64,000 nucleotides of DNA from Trichosporon coremiiforme (lineage: Eukaryota; Basidiomycota; Tremellomycetes; Trichosporonales; Trichosporonaceae): assembly GCA_039545355.1 (NCBI GenBank), contig BCJJ01000008.1, positions 496,001 through 560,000 of the forward strand. Reading direction: 5' to 3'. Shown one piece after another: positions 53,022 through 64,000 of the stretch; within the stretch, counting starts at the first letter, position 1; every line of letters begins with the position of its first letter. A model generated the notes under the pieces. That model was not told the origin of the DNA. It made no database searches and worked only from the letters and a program-made list of their open reading frames with translations. Made by a program: the position numbers and the translations under genes.

Positions 53022-54249
53022 CGTGTATGTTGACCACGGTCGATTGTTGAGCGAACTGAGAGTGCAAAAGGAGAAATCTCGAGAGACGAATGATGCAGAA
53101 GGGGGAGGGATAACCGGGACTGATGAGCTGGGTGTAGTCTGAGTCAGCGTCGACGGCCACCGCCCTTAGTCCGACCCTCTGTCTTCTCCTGAGCTTGCGT
53201 TGACCAGAGTACCCAATGGTGGGAGGCGAGCCAGAGGATAGTTGCGCAAAGAATGGTCCGGGCACAGTGTGCGTGTGTGTGGGCGTGCGTGGTGGCAATG
53301 CCGAGCGATGCGCAGAGGGCAACGTGAGAGCTCGCGCTCGGCGCACGACGGTGAAGAAGAGTGAATAGGATCAAGACGAGTACACAGCGTTGCAGACAGC
53401 TGTGCGCAGCAGGAGTGTGACGGTGTTTGAGCGCAGAGGAGGCTCTGGCTCTCGTCTTGGTAGGAAGCAGGGCTGTGGGCTGTGTGAGGTGAGGAGGAAG
53501 GAAGCATTAATCGTGGCTCAGTTACAGGAAGCCCGAGTCAGGCAAGACAAGTCCAAGTGCTGAAAAGCTGGGCGTGCGAGTGTTCGTGTGTTCGTGTGTT
53601 CGTGTGTTCGTGTGTTCGTGTGCTCGTGTGCTCGTGTGCAGTGCAAATGTGACTGCACGGCCCCCCGATCGCCCGATCAGCCCCGCCCGCCGCCGGTCGA
53701 GAACCTCAGGTCCAATGTGCAAAGGCAGAGCGCGGATCTGTGCATGGCGCAAACACCTTGCGCAGCTTCCGATCACCAGTGAGCTTGCCTCTGCTTGGAT
53801 CATGGCGCTGTCGGGTAGTCGACGTCGGCGGTGTCAGAACAACATGACGAGGGTAATAGGTCGCAGCGTCGCAGCTGTTGAGTGAGATCCGTGTTGCTGA
53901 AGGAGGAAGGTGGGTATGCAAGTCAGTACGGGATCAGTTGACTGTGGGCAACGTGCGGGCTCGATAACGCCTGATCACTCATTAGCCCCGGATCGGATCC
54001 GTCCTGCCCACAGTCGCGTTGTCTGGTCCGAGCGAGGAAGGTTGTTTGCACGGCTGCATCGCAGCAGTGGCATGTGCGCATCCCAGTAATTACTGGGTTT
54101 CGTGATCGTCTCTGGCGTGACCGCAGCGGCGTGTTGGAGACGGAATACATACTGATGAAATCTATATCTGAATCTTTTGCTCACTGGATAGAGTGTTGAA
54201 ATGCGAGTCATCGTCCTTCTTATGCTTTTTACCACAAAACCAACCGCGT
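53022..54249. other. Intergenic region with microsatellite
   Basis: 1.2 kb between two minus-strand genes. It holds the promoter of the type I membrane protein gene and the 3' end of the GH63 gene. An 8-bp microsatellite lies at 53580-53635. No coding frame is convincing. Confidence 0.5.
53580..53635 (+). repeat. GTGTTCGT microsatellite
   Basis: Seven tandem 8-bp units: five GTGTTCGT followed by two GTGCTCGT. Confidence 0.85.
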
Positions 54250-57200
54250 TTAGAGCTCGTCCGGCTCGGGCTCGTCCCAGGTCGACGCGTCCGTGTATGC
54301 CGAGTACAGGGAGCCGTCGACGCTGGGCGTGTTGATCTGGTCGTCGAAGTAGTGCCGGGCCACTGGGGTGTCAGCTTGTGCAGAGGAAGAGTTAGCTTAC
54401 GCGATCGCGGCGTCTTGGGCGTCTTCGGGAGACGACAGAACTCTCCTGTCTTGTGGATGGACCACGCGACGAGTCCGGTCCAACCCGTCTGGTGGCTGGC
54501 TCCGAGACCGCGGCCGTCATTGCCGTGGAAGAACTGGGGTCAGCTGTTGTAGTGACCGTGAAGCTCACCTCGAAGAAGTGGACGTAGTCGCGGAAGTACG
54601 GGTCCTTGTTGAACTTGGGATTGCCTCCGTTGACGGCACGGCGACCCGCTTCGTCGCGGCTGAAGATATGGATGATACGGTGCTGGATCTCCTCGGCGCA
54701 TCCGGCAAGGTTCATGTACTGCGAGCGTCAGAGCAGTCGAACAGCTTTCACTTACATCTCCCGATCCGACGGGGCACTCGACCTGGAACGAGTCGCCGTA
54801 GTACTGGTGGAAACGCTGCAAGCTTTCAATGAGCTGGGACAAGTTAGCGAACGTCGCGACCAGTTAACTTACCAGGAAGTTGACAGCCAGCCAGATAGGT
54901 CCTCGCCAGTTGGAGTTTCCACCAAACATGCCGCTCTTCGAGTCGCCGGGCCAGTACTCGACGCCAAAGTCCTGGCCGTCGACGCGCATGTTGAACGGGT
55001 GGTCGTGGTGGTAGTAGCTGAGGGAGCGGATACCGAACTCGGACAGGAACTCGTCCTCCGCCAGCATCTTCTCGAGGATGCGCTTGAGGCGCTCCTTGTC
55101 TGCGAACGCGAGCAGGAGACGATCGCCCTTACCACGCTTCTTCAGAGAGGCGATGTTGCGCTGGCTGATGTCGGGGCGGTTCTCGACGAACCAGTCGAGG
55201 CGCTTGCGGAAGCCGGGGAAGCGGTTCAGAACCTGTGGCTCGAGGACGAGCGTCGCGTACAGCGGCATGAGACCGACCATGGAGCGGACACGGATCTGCT
55301 CCGCATGGCCGTAACCCCACTGGATGGCGTCGTAGTAGAAGCCATCCTCCTCGTTCCAGAGCGAGAGCTGCTGGTCGTCGCTGGCGGGGTATGTCATCGC
55401 GTCGGCGATGTAGAGGAAGTGCTCGAAGAACTTGGACGCAATGTCCTCATACGTCGGGTTGTGCTTGGCGAGCTCGAGGGCGATACTAAGCATGTTCAGG
55501 CAGTAGAAGCCCATCCAGCTGGTGCCGTCGGCCTGTCGCAGTTTACCACCGCCGGGCAGAGGCTCGGAGCGGTTGAACGGACCAATGTTGTCGAGACCAA
55601 GGAAGCCACCCTCGAACACGTTGTTGCCTTCCGAGTCCTTGCGGTTAACCCACCACGTGAAGTTGATAAGGAGCTTCTGGAACACACGCTCGAGGAAGTT
55701 GAGGTCCTCGACGCCGTGCCACTGACGCTCGATCTTGAAGACACGGAACGTGGCCCAGGCGTGCACAGGCGGGTTGACGTCGGAGAAGTTCCACTCGTAC
55801 GCGGGGAGGGCTCCGTCCGGCTTCATATACCACTCGCGCGTGAGGAGATCGAGCTGCTTCTTGGCGAATCCGGGGTCGACCATCGCGAGCGGGATACAGT
55901 GGAAGGCAGTGTCCCACGTCGCGAACCAGGGGTACTCCCACTTGTCGGGCATCGACAGGATGTCGTTGATGTACAGATGACGCCAGTCAGCGTTACGGAC
56001 ACGCCTGCGCTCGGGTGGAGGAGGCGGCTGTCCGGGGTCACCATCGATCCACTCCTTCTGAATGTACTGGTAGTACTGCTTCGTCCACAGCATACCAGCG
56101 AGAGCCTGACGCATGATACTGCGCAGATCCTCGTTCAGCGGTCCGCGGCCGAGCTGCGAGTAAAACTCGTCGCAGTCCAGGCGGCGGTCCTCAATCGTGT
56201 CGTCGAACAACTCCTCGTCCAGAATCGCGGGGTCCTCGGCGGGCGAGTTGGGGGTGAGCTTGAGACGCACGACGACGCAGCCTCCCTTGCCGGGCACATT
56301 CTTGAACGAGTAGTGCGCAGCCGCCTTCGTTCCGCGGTGCGCCGGGTTCACGAAGTGCTTAGCGGGGTAGCGCTTGACCTCCTCAGTCTCAAGCTTCTCG
56401 CCATCGACGTCCTCCGTCTTCTCCGACTTCATCTCGGGGCGGTGCCAGGGGATGATGTAGTCGTGGAACGCATCCTTGTTGAACGGCGTCCGGTTCTGGC
56501 CGCCGTAGAGTCGCTCGAAGTTCGTCTCGTTCTCCGTGAACAGCAGGTCAGGGACCACACTAGGGCCATCGACCAGGACGACGCCGCCCTTGGTGGGGGC
56601 GGCGGGCGCGGGCGAAGGCATGCAGTACAGGCGCGTGGTGCCCAGCGTTTCCTCCTCAGCCTCGATGACGCCCTCGGCAACCTCGTGCATTTTCGGCATG
56701 TTCTCGGGAAGCTCCTTCGGCCAGCTCCAGGTGTTGCGGAAGAAGAGCTGGGGCAGAATGTGCAGGTCGGCAGGGTCAGGACCACGGTTGTACGCCGTGA
56801 TGCGGACCGAGATCGAGTTCGGGTCTTCCTCGTCCTTGGCGTACTCGGTGAACACATCCCAGTAGCGATCCTCGTCAAAGACGCCCGTGTCGATGATCTC
56901 GTACTCGCTGACCTCGCGCGAGCGGTTGCGGTTTTCCTCGAGCAGCTTCTCGTACGGGAACTTGGCCTGCGGGTATTTGTACAGCGTCTTCATGTACGAG
57001 TGCGTCGGCGACGAGTCGAGATAGTAGTAGATCTCCTTGACGTCCTCGCCGTGATTGCCCTGCTCGCCTGTGAGACCGTACAGGCGCTCCTTCAGAATGT
57101 CGTCCTTGCCGTTCCAGAGCGCGAGCGAGAAACACAGACGCTGGTGGTTGTCCGAGATACCTGCGATACCATCCTCGCCCCAGCGGTACGCACGCGACTT

Positions 57201-58055
57201 GGACATGGGGAAGGGGAACGAGTTCCAGGCGTCACCGTTCGCACTGTAGTCCTCGCGGACGGTTCCCCACTGCCTCTCGGACAGGTAAGGTCCCCATCGC
57301 TTCCAGTGCACCTCGTACTTGTCGGACTGCTCCAGACGATACGCCTCGACGGAGCGGTAGCGCGAGCCGAGCGAGTCTAACAGACGGTCGCGAAGGGGCT
57401 GGGGTTCAGCTTGCGATCACGCGCCGTGGAGCAGCTGACAAATGTCTCCTGCTGGGCGACTCACCTTTCTCTCTCTCGGCGTGGCCGGGTCGCTGCCCGA
57501 GGTGGGGCGCGGGGAAGCACCACGCTCCGCAGCAGGCGGCGTCTTCTCGTCGTCCTTGGGCACATTCGCGCGCTTGGGAAGGCTGGGAGAGTCAGCTCGA
57601 GATTCGGGTCCCACCAGCTGGATGAAGGACTGCCAGCACCTCAGGTTGGCTGACATCACAAGCCATGCGCAGAAGCAGAGTGCGCCGCACACGACAATAC
57701 ACAACAAAGTGATCAAAACGGGGGTGCGCTCTAGTGCTACTCACTCCTTTCCGACGCTTCCAGCGGTCGTGCTGCCGGCAGGGGGAATGTTAATCTTCAG
57801 CTCAGTCGGTGTCGCAACGCCGGGCGGAACGGGGGTGCTAGCACCACTGCGGTCGTCTTCGCTCTGGAGCGTCGGCGCTGTAAAGTCAGCTAAATCCTTC
57901 ACCTCCTTCCTCAGCTGGCGACTGTGTGTCTGGATGACTGCGCGCCTTCCCCGTCATCTGGACGGAGCCTGTCCGAATTGCTGACAGGTAAGCCGGGGCC
58001 CATACTCACAGGCGTGTGTGCCGAAGAGCTTGCTCTGGAGGCGTTTCGCCGACAT
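54250..58055 (-). CDS. GH63-type glycoside hydrolase without signal peptide
   Basis: Predicted about 1124 residues in nine exons. The main exon runs from about 57351 down to about 54881 and holds the catalytic (alpha/alpha)6-barrel of glycoside hydrolase family 63-like proteins. Motifs in order: [120 protein letters not shown], and [20 protein letters not shown]. The C-terminal exons end [21 protein letters not shown]. The proposed start is ATG 58055 ([16 protein letters not shown]). The first about 140 residues are Ser/Pro/Thr-rich with no signal peptide or transmembrane helix, so the enzyme is probably cytosolic, unlike ER glucosidase I. The 5' exons require introns of 29 and 25 nt and are tentative. 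The substrate is unknown. Confidence 0.85.
57878..57902 (-). other. Candidate 25-nt intron in GH63 gene
   Basis: GTGAAGG donor, AGCTGAC branch-like site and ACAG acceptor. Splicing joins SPAEEG to APTLQSEDD in frame. Supported by frame only; the 29-nt intron at 57981-58009 just upstream is of the same kind. Confidence 0.45.
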
Positions 58056-59460
58056 GCTGTGTCCTCCTGCGAGTTTGCGCTTGTCTGGTCGAATAGCGAA
58101 AACGGGGCTGAAAGTTGCAGCGGGAAGAAGGAAGTTGGTAAAGAAGTCGACGACTGAAAGCGCTGGAGAGAGCGGTTTGTCTGGCCATCTTGGGCGGCAG
58201 CGATATCAAGGCACCGATGTCATCGGACCCTGGGCTCGGTCTCACGGCCCAGGATCGCAGGAGTCTTGCTAGGAGCCCCCACGTGGGGATTGCACTGCGT
58301 TCTCCGCACTGCTGCATGAGGCAAATGTACATGAATCAGCATTCGCGCGCCCCCCACTGGCTCCTCAGTTCATCAGCTAACCACTCTCAGGCAGGTCTTG
58401 GCATGGTGGCTTGAGGAGGTCATATGATCATGTGCATCCAGATGTGTCCAGACAATGCGATCGATCTGTCAGCTACGTACGCGGCGTCACTCTGCAAACC
58501 ACAAGGCTGTCGCGAAATTTCTCCAGCAAGAAGGTACAGCATTATAAATCCTTGGGACGGAGCTATGGTGCCAAGCCTGATTTACCGGACCTGGAGTAAC
58601 GGACATTGTTTCTCACTTAGGCCGAGGCCGTGACCTTAACTGTCCGTCTTGAGCGCGTCGCGTACGCGAATGCGAGCATAGCACGCTGCGCGCTGCGTCT
58701 GAGCTTAATCCCCAACACCCGATGTTAGCCATCCTGTGCCGGATTCCACACTCGATTCCAACATCTTGGTCGGATTCAGCCCAAGCTCGCTTCCGATCGG
58801 AATGTCTGACCAGTTCTCATTGGACTCGTACCTGCAGCGCGTACAACCTAGATGGCTGCTGCATACTCTTCAACCTTTGCCAGCAACAGCTTGGCAGTGC
58901 GGCAATGCAGCATCGTTCTCAGGATACCATCGGACTCAGGACGCCGCCCGCACGGATGTGGGGGCAGCCGTGCCCGCATCCTAGTTTCCTGAACCTTTCG
59001 CGCCCACTTGATCAACACTTGATCGGCGTTCTTGGGGTATGGCTGAGCCTCCTCACAACGTCCTCAGGAGCACGACAATGCAAAAATAGACTATGCACTC
59101 CGCCCCCGCTCACTTTGTCGCAGTGCTTCAGCACAGCATCATCATTTATCACAGCGTTGCGGAAATTTCCTCGGTTGCTGTGTCTTCCGCCGAGGAAAGG
59201 CATGACGACGCCGGGGATGATCAGGAACCGTCCCCTGCCCCTCTGCTCCCTGCCCCTGGTGACACGTGATCGGCCTTCTTCCGCAAGCCACAAGATGCCG
59301 CGAGTCAAGTACTAGTTCATGAGGGATACATGCAGATCATGTCACAGACAAGGTTCTGAGGTTTATGGTTAGGGTGTGTCAAGCTAGCGCTGGCGGTGTA
59401 GACCTCTTTCTAGCAGGAGCTGATGCTCTCGCTGACGCCGGCTGAGGTTCGCGCTTACGC
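58056..59460. other. Intergenic region, GH47 promoter-distal to GH63 promoter
   Basis: 1.4 kb between GH47 (3' end lies at 59461) and the start of the GH63 gene, therefore holding the GH63 promoter. A 197-codon open frame at 58722-59315 (+) has no family motif or coding bias. Nothing else is supported. Confidence 0.5.
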
Positions 59461-61461
59461 TCACGACGTTGCGAACGGCGTGAGGAACTGCTTCGGGTTG
59501 AAGACAGGAAGAATGTGGGCCTCGGTGTTGAACACGTGCTTGTCGAGGGCGATGTGGTCTGAGTCGTCGAACAAGAGGTAGAGGTATTCTGTTTGTCAGC
59601 TTACGTTCCCGACGCCACAGCTGCCGTGGTACTCACTGAGCGTCTCGCTGAGCCAGAACGTCTCCATCCGGTCCTCCTTCTCGGCCGGCACCTCGCGCAC
59701 GTCACGGATGTTGGCATAACCACCCGTGTCGACCTTGCAGTGCTTCTCGAAGGCCTGGAAGATCTTCCACCCGTAGTCCCTGTAGCGCTCGTCGCCCGTC
59801 AGGCGGTACGCGAGGAAGAGACTCTCGACCGTCTCGGGACGCAGAATGTTGCGCGAGTCGATCAGGTTCTTGCCAGACTTGATGTACCAGTCTTCCTCGT
59901 CTGCGAGGGGGTCCTCGCGCATACGGAACATGACGATCTCCGCGCCGAGTCCCGTCGGCGTGTTGTATGTGTCGACGCAGGTCTCCATCAGACCAGTGCC
60001 CGCCATGTAGTCCTCCTGGTCGACCCGGTCCAGGTTCTTCCAGTCCAGCTCGCGCTTGCCGCCCTCAGTCACGCCGAGAAGGAAGGAGCCGGCCAGGAAA
60101 CAGACGAGGTGATCCTGCTTCGGCTCGATAGCCCAAGATCTGCGCGTCAGCTAAAAACCCGACTCCATTCAGCAGGGAGGTACTTACTGCGTGCCGGTCT
60201 CCGGGTGACGAGCCGGGGTGAACTCGTGCGTGTAGAGGAGGTTGCTCTTCTTGCTGCGGGTCATGAGGTGCGTCTTGATCGCGTCCATGGCGTGGTCGTA
60301 CATGTCTCGGTAGACGCTCTCCTCGCGGTTGGTCTGGAGGTACTGCTTGATGAGGTATTCGTAGTACGAGTCACCGCGGGAACCGAGGCGGATGTCGCTC
60401 GCGACAAAAGCGCCGTTCTGGGGGTTGATGAAGATGGGCGCGATGCCGTTCGTCGCGCCCTGGCGTACGACGTCCATGACGCGCTCAGCCTTGCGCCAGT
60501 AGATCGGGTCTCCGGTGAGGTACGACAGGTACTTGAACTCGAGCTGGAGGGTGGTCGCCTCAGCCAGCGACGAGAGGCCGTTGTTGTCCCGGTCGGGGAC
60601 ACCAGTGCGCGTGTGCAGGTTCACGCCAGAGTAGGGGATGCCTGACGGGCTGTCGAAAGCCGGAAGAATGCGCTCTCCGAGGTCGGTCGCACGCTCAAGA
60701 TAGAATGGGGCGTCGGCGGCAATCTTGGGGTCATCGCTGATCGAGGTCAGGTAGTGCGCAGCGAGCAGACCGCCAAGCACGCGGATAGTCGTCTCGAACG
60801 TGTTAAAGGTAGAGTCGCGGTCAAAGTCGAGGTTGTTCTTGCACCACTCCGCGGCGCGGTGGTACTCCTCCTTGAAGTCCATGATGAGAAGCGTGTCCAA
60901 AGAGTCGACGATCGTGTAGCCAATGGGCCCGGTCTCGGAAAGGTTGTAGCCGCCGCAGCTGATCGGGTGCAGCTCGTCCGTTCCGAACGCGCAGCGTTCT
61001 GTGGTCAGCTAGACCATAGCCACCTAAAGGTAGCTTCCACTCACCATAAGCGTCCCAGCTCCACTTGAAGGCATCGTGAATAGCGTCACGCCTCTCCTCA
61101 TCAGCCTCGAGGTGCACACGACCGCCGGTAGGAACTTGCTCCTTGATGTCGATCACGCCGAACTTCATGTCAGGCAGGAAGGTCGAAGACTCGCCGGTCT
61201 TGGCAGTCTCAGGCGCCTTCTTGATGAAGTGCTGAGGTCAGTTCATGCCCCTCACCAGTGCAACTTACGTCCTTGCCGAACCAGAGCGCGGCAGTAGCCG
61301 CAATGAAGAGCACGACAGTTCCGATGGGGAAGGACGGCTGATGTCAGTGGCTATGGCGAGACTGCAAAGCGCACCTTCTTCGCCTGCGGCTTCACCGGCT
61401 TGTCATTTTTGGGAGCCTGGGCTTTCTCCTTGCCCGTGGAACGGGCGCGAAGCTGGCTCAT
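59461..61461 (-). CDS. Class I alpha-1,2-mannosidase (GH47)
   Basis: A 594-residue type II membrane glycosidase that trims mannose from N-glycans in the ER or Golgi (Mns1/ER ManI type). Six exons; introns of 37, 37, 46, 48 and 48 nt. The start is ATG 61461 (MSQLRARSTGKEKAQAPKND), followed by a signal anchor, FPIGTVVLFIAATAALWFG. Catalytic-domain motifs: HDAFKWSWDAYGERCAFGTD, DSLDTLLIMDFKEEYHRA, FNTFETTIRVLGGLLAAHYL, SGIPYSGVNLHTR, SSLAEATTLQLEFKYLS, GDSYYEYLIKQYLQ, EHVFNTEAH-like DKHVFNTEAHILPVF with the calcium-binding Thr, and ILRPETVESLFLAYRLTGD. All the key acidic residues I can place are present. It lies tandem to the GH63 gene, the other glycosidase here. Confidence 0.95.
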
Positions 61462-62076
61462 GGTAGGTGATAAAGAGCGTGGATAAGTGAGATTGCAAGA
61501 TGCCAGACGTGGAAGGAGAGTGGAAACAGCAACAGCTGCGATTCGCAGTGCGGGACCCCGCGTTGTCACCCAGACGCATCGTCCACTTCTGCGACCTCCA
61601 CACGAGAGATTAAGAGACAGTCAGCTTCCTAGCCCTCAAAAATCGATGACAAGTCTCAAAATAAGATGACAAATGCATGTGATATGGGTTTGATAATGCG
61701 TTATACAAATCGTTGCGGTTGAATGCATGTGAGTGCGGTTGAATGCAGTGCTTTGACAACAGTTGAAGATGTAGAATTACAATGCCTAGTCACTGCAAGT
61801 CAGCTTTCACGAACGGCTGGACAGATTGGACAGCTAGGCAAGCACAACACCTCTCCACGCTAACCCTCAGTATCGCCTTAACCTCACCATCCACACCCCA
61901 TCGCTTCACCGGCAGCTGGGTGACCAGAGCCGATGGGCGACGTCTCTCTTTTGGAGCGGGGTGTGTAGACGGATTACTAAAGTTCTTCATCACCGGGTCC
62001 TCGCTCCAGTCTCTGAACTTACTGTAGGGATAGTCTGGACCTGCGAGAGACTGCGGGATGCTTGGCGGTCGATCGC
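61462..62076. other. Intergenic region upstream of GH47 gene
   Basis: 615 bp, locally AT-rich around 61640-61790. It contains a 14-bp direct repeat (TGCGGTTGAATGCA) at 61714-61727 and 61734-61747. No gene is seen. It includes the GH47 promoter and the CAF16 3' end. Confidence 0.5.
61714..61747 (+). repeat. 14-bp direct repeat upstream of GH47
   Basis: TGCGGTTGAATGCA occurs twice, separated by 6 bp, about 250 bp upstream of the GH47 start codon. Possibly regulatory; otherwise a chance short duplication. Confidence 0.5.
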
Positions 62077-62995
62077 TTACTTGCCCTGTCCATAGTCATA
62101 CTTCTCGAAGAACGCCTTAGCGTCCTTAGTGTCGGACTTGGCCCGGGGACCACGGATGCGGCCGCGGTCGGCCTCGTGCTTCCGGCGCACCTCGCGGTCC
62201 TCGCGGAGCCAGCCGAGCGCGAGCTGGAACAGGTCCTGCTTGCCAGGGGTCCACTCGAACATGGGGCGGGGCGTGCGGCCCATCTGAATGTGACAGATGT
62301 GGGTCGGGAATGACGAGAGACCGTCAAAGATGTGCGTAGCGTCTAAGGTCAGCACGGGCACCGGCTGCTCAGTACTCACAGAGAATGGTGGCCCCACGGA
62401 TCTCACTCTCCTGCACGAGGAAGTCAATGAGGTCCGCACGGACGAGCACGTCCAGATCAACTGTGACCTCGTCCAAGAGCAGGACGTCCCACTCGCCCAT
62501 GAGACCCATGCAAAGCTGGACGCGACGGCGCTCGCCGTCCGAAATCTGGTGCATGTGCCAGTCGAGGTCGACGTCGAGAATTTCAAGCAACCGGTCGCGG
62601 CGCTCAGCGTGGCGCCAGCCGCCGACGGAGTCGAGGAAGTGCGACACGACAATGTCGGAACGAACTACGGGGTTCGAACTCCATTCCGTGCCGAGATATA
62701 CAACTCCCTGTTGGTCAGCTACTATTGCGCCCAGGAAGCTTACACCAGGAGGGTTCATGAAAACATCCTGACCGAGGATCTTGCAGTTGCGGGTCTTGGT
62801 GAGGCGCTTGCCGGCGAGAATGCGGAGGAGGGTGGACTTGCCGGCACCGTTCGCACCACAGAGGAGTGCGCGGCTTCCGGGAGGAAGCTGGATCGTGATG
62901 CCGTCGAGGACGGGCTCCTGACCCTCCTTGAAGGCAAAGGTGAGGTTGTTGCAGTCGATGGCCAGCTCGGGGGGGCCGTTGGATTCAGCGGCCAT
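62077..62995 (-). CDS. CAF16: CAF16-like ABC ATPase
   Basis: Soluble ABC-type ATPase of the CAF16 group; yeast Caf16 associates with the CCR4-NOT complex. It is 281 residues in three exons (introns 36 and 37 nt). The start is ATG 62995. Walker A is GANGAGKSTLLRILAG. The signature is the non-canonical QISDGERRRVQLCMGLMG, typical of CAF16 in place of LSGGQ. Walker B is DVLLLDEVTVDLDVLVRAD, and the switch His lies in TILYATHIFDGL. IQMGRTPRPMFEW and a Lys/Arg-rich C-terminal extension (EVRRKHEADRGRIRGPRAKS) follow. There is no transmembrane domain, so it is not a transporter by itself. Confidence 0.93.
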
Positions 62996-63880
62996 GATCG
63001 GTTAGGCAGGGTTGAAGATGTTCGGTCGTCCAGAAGTTGCGGACAAGTACAGGAATCAGAGGGTTCAAGCTCTGGATCGCGAGTTCCGTACGGCCCGAAG
63101 GTTGCAAGGCACGAACGCACGAGGTGTCTTGGCGATGACGCTATGTCGAGTGCCACATGTCGCTTGGGCCAGATCCGGTATTTTCGCCGTGCATCGTAGA
63201 AGGTCTGCGGGCGTGCGGGTGTGGATGCGCGGGTGCGCTGCGGGTGGGAGAGCTTCCCACAATCTGAGCCTGAGGCTGATGCCTGAATGCCTGAGCAAGG
63301 CTGAGCCCCTGCCTGGGATTCAGCCAGTGCGCGGTCGGAGAGCTGAGAAGAGCTGACGGTTGTTTGCGTGTGTGGGCTGGACTGGCGGGGTCGAAAAATC
63401 TGCTCCCGCTATTTCGTTGGCTTTTGAAACGATGAAGTAATGGACAGCGTAATCGTTCAAGCTTAAGCGGGGGTGAGTCAAGGATTGTGGAGGCGAGCAT
63501 GCCGATAGGTGGGTGATTGGGTGAGTAGACAGGCAGCTGCAGGCAGGAGAGCCGCATCATCGGCGGACAGGGCGGGAGCAAATTTATTTGGCGGACCATG
63601 AACACCGGCAAGGGCTCAGCAGGGCATGGACCACGGTGGAACGCCTACCAGGACTACCAGGCGCCGGACAGCCAGCAGCCAGCCAGGGCGGCCAGGCCTC
63701 CCACAGGCCCACAGTCTCCGTGTCGGCTTCTGCCTACTTGGGTGGGTGCTGTCAGCCCAGGGCAGGCCACTGTGTTGCGCGCTCGCTCGCTGGCCGCCGT
63801 GTTGTTGCTCTGACTCTTTCGTTCGCCACCTCATCCCTCTTCACCACCTCTCCACTCCTTTGATCCCCCCATCCTCAACC
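62996..63880. other. Divergent promoter region at right end
   Basis: 885 bp between CAF16 (-) and the partial gene at 63881 (+). Short frames here have no support. The last 60 bp before 63881 are pyrimidine-rich (CTCTTCACCACCTCTCC), a typical leader. Confidence 0.5.
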
Positions 63881-64000
63881 ATGTCGGAGTCTCAGGACAT
63901 CAAGCCCCGTGCCGAGGACGACCTCATCGCCCCCACCCCCCAAAACACCCCCCTCAACACCCAGGTTCTCGCCAACCGTCCCGCCGGTCTCGGAAAGCCC
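63881..64000 (+). CDS. Start of unidentified gene, partial
   Basis: An ATG in a good context (CAACCATGT) after a pyrimidine-rich leader opens a 40-codon frame running off the window. It reads MSESQDIKPRAEDDLIAPTP and then a Asn/Thr/Pro-rich segment ending AGLGKP. Codons are strongly C-ending (ACC, CCC, GTC), suggesting a well-expressed gene. The fragment is disordered in character and gives no family. Confidence 0.6.
   Translation, partial: MSESQDIKPRAEDDLIAPTPQNTPLNTQVLANRPAGLGKP

Noticed and set aside
54606..57380. A 924-codon open frame on the plus strand
   Set aside because: It is antisense to the GH63 gene and reflects C/G-ending codon bias on the other strand. The product is a Val/Arg/Glu/Leu-rich shadow without motifs.
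58722..59315. A 197-codon plus-strand frame between GH47 and GH63 genes
   Set aside because: No family motif, no codon bias and no supporting splice chain.
62665..62685. GGGGTTCGAACTCC resembling a tRNA T-arm
   Set aside because: It lies inside the CAF16 coding exon, and no acceptor, D or anticodon stems fit around it.

Overview
The window looks like a gene-dense stretch of a basidiomycete yeast chromosome, most likely a tremellomycete. A Trichosporonales-like lineage is my inference. Three things suggest this: GC-rich coding sequence; nearly every multi-exon gene being cut by very small GT-AG introns, mostly 30-37 nt, with a CTGAC/CTAAC branch site just before the acceptor; and a CAP59/CMT1-type mannosyltransferase, a family typical of Cryptococcus relatives. 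I followed reading frame across introns by eye. For most genes the spliced length is an exact multiple of three and the family motifs continue across the junctions.

Layout, left to right. 1-1143 (-): 5' part of a GPI mannosyltransferase 3 (GPI10/PIG-B). 2531-3436 (+): a secreted glycine-rich protein with a duplicated module. 4296-5052 (+): a small coiled-coil protein. 5322-6186 (-): triosephosphate isomerase. 6569-8875 (-): MLH1. 9041-10178 (+): a four-span claudin-like membrane protein. 10556-15859 (+): MOT1, intronless. 15947-16412 (-) and 16589-17646 (+): a divergent pair of mitochondrial genes, a small ribosomal protein and ATP10. 17749-24581 (-): URA2, carbamoyl-phosphate synthase/aspartate transcarbamylase. 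A gene-poor 3.2 kb follows. 27736-29208 (-): CAP59/CMT1 family; 29372-31199 (+): MON1. 31277-31616 (-): DMAC1-like; 31762-33489 (+): eIF2B gamma. 33553-34320 (-): PDAP1-like. 35894-37630 (+): KCH1-type potassium transporter. 37986-39563 (+): cyclophilin with a long Gln-rich tail. 39954-41040 (+): 3-hydroxyacyl-CoA dehydrogenase. 41400-43733 (-): a large disordered protein. About 7 kb without a convincing gene follows. 51133-53021 (-): type I membrane protein. 54250-58055 (-): GH63-type glycosidase. 59461-61461 (-): GH47 alpha-1,2-mannosidase. 62077-62995 (-): CAF16-like ABC ATPase. 63881-64000 (+): start of an unidentified gene.

Most genes are ordinary housekeeping functions: pyrimidine synthesis, glycolysis, mismatch repair, transcription, translation initiation, vacuole fusion, mitochondrial assembly and glycan processing. 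Four genes touch glycan or GPI metabolism (GPI10, CAP59/CMT1-like, GH63, GH47), but they are scattered and do not form an obvious cluster. I saw no rRNA, tRNA, CRISPR array or intact transposon.

The most interesting items are the extremely short candidate introns (25-29 nt), a GC-AG intron in MLH1, the tandem-module secreted protein, the cyclophilin with a prion-like tail and a substituted cyclosporin-contact residue, the dehydrogenase with both a mitochondrial-like N-terminus and a C-terminal SKL, and a perfect inverted repeat in the promoter shared by two mitochondrial genes.
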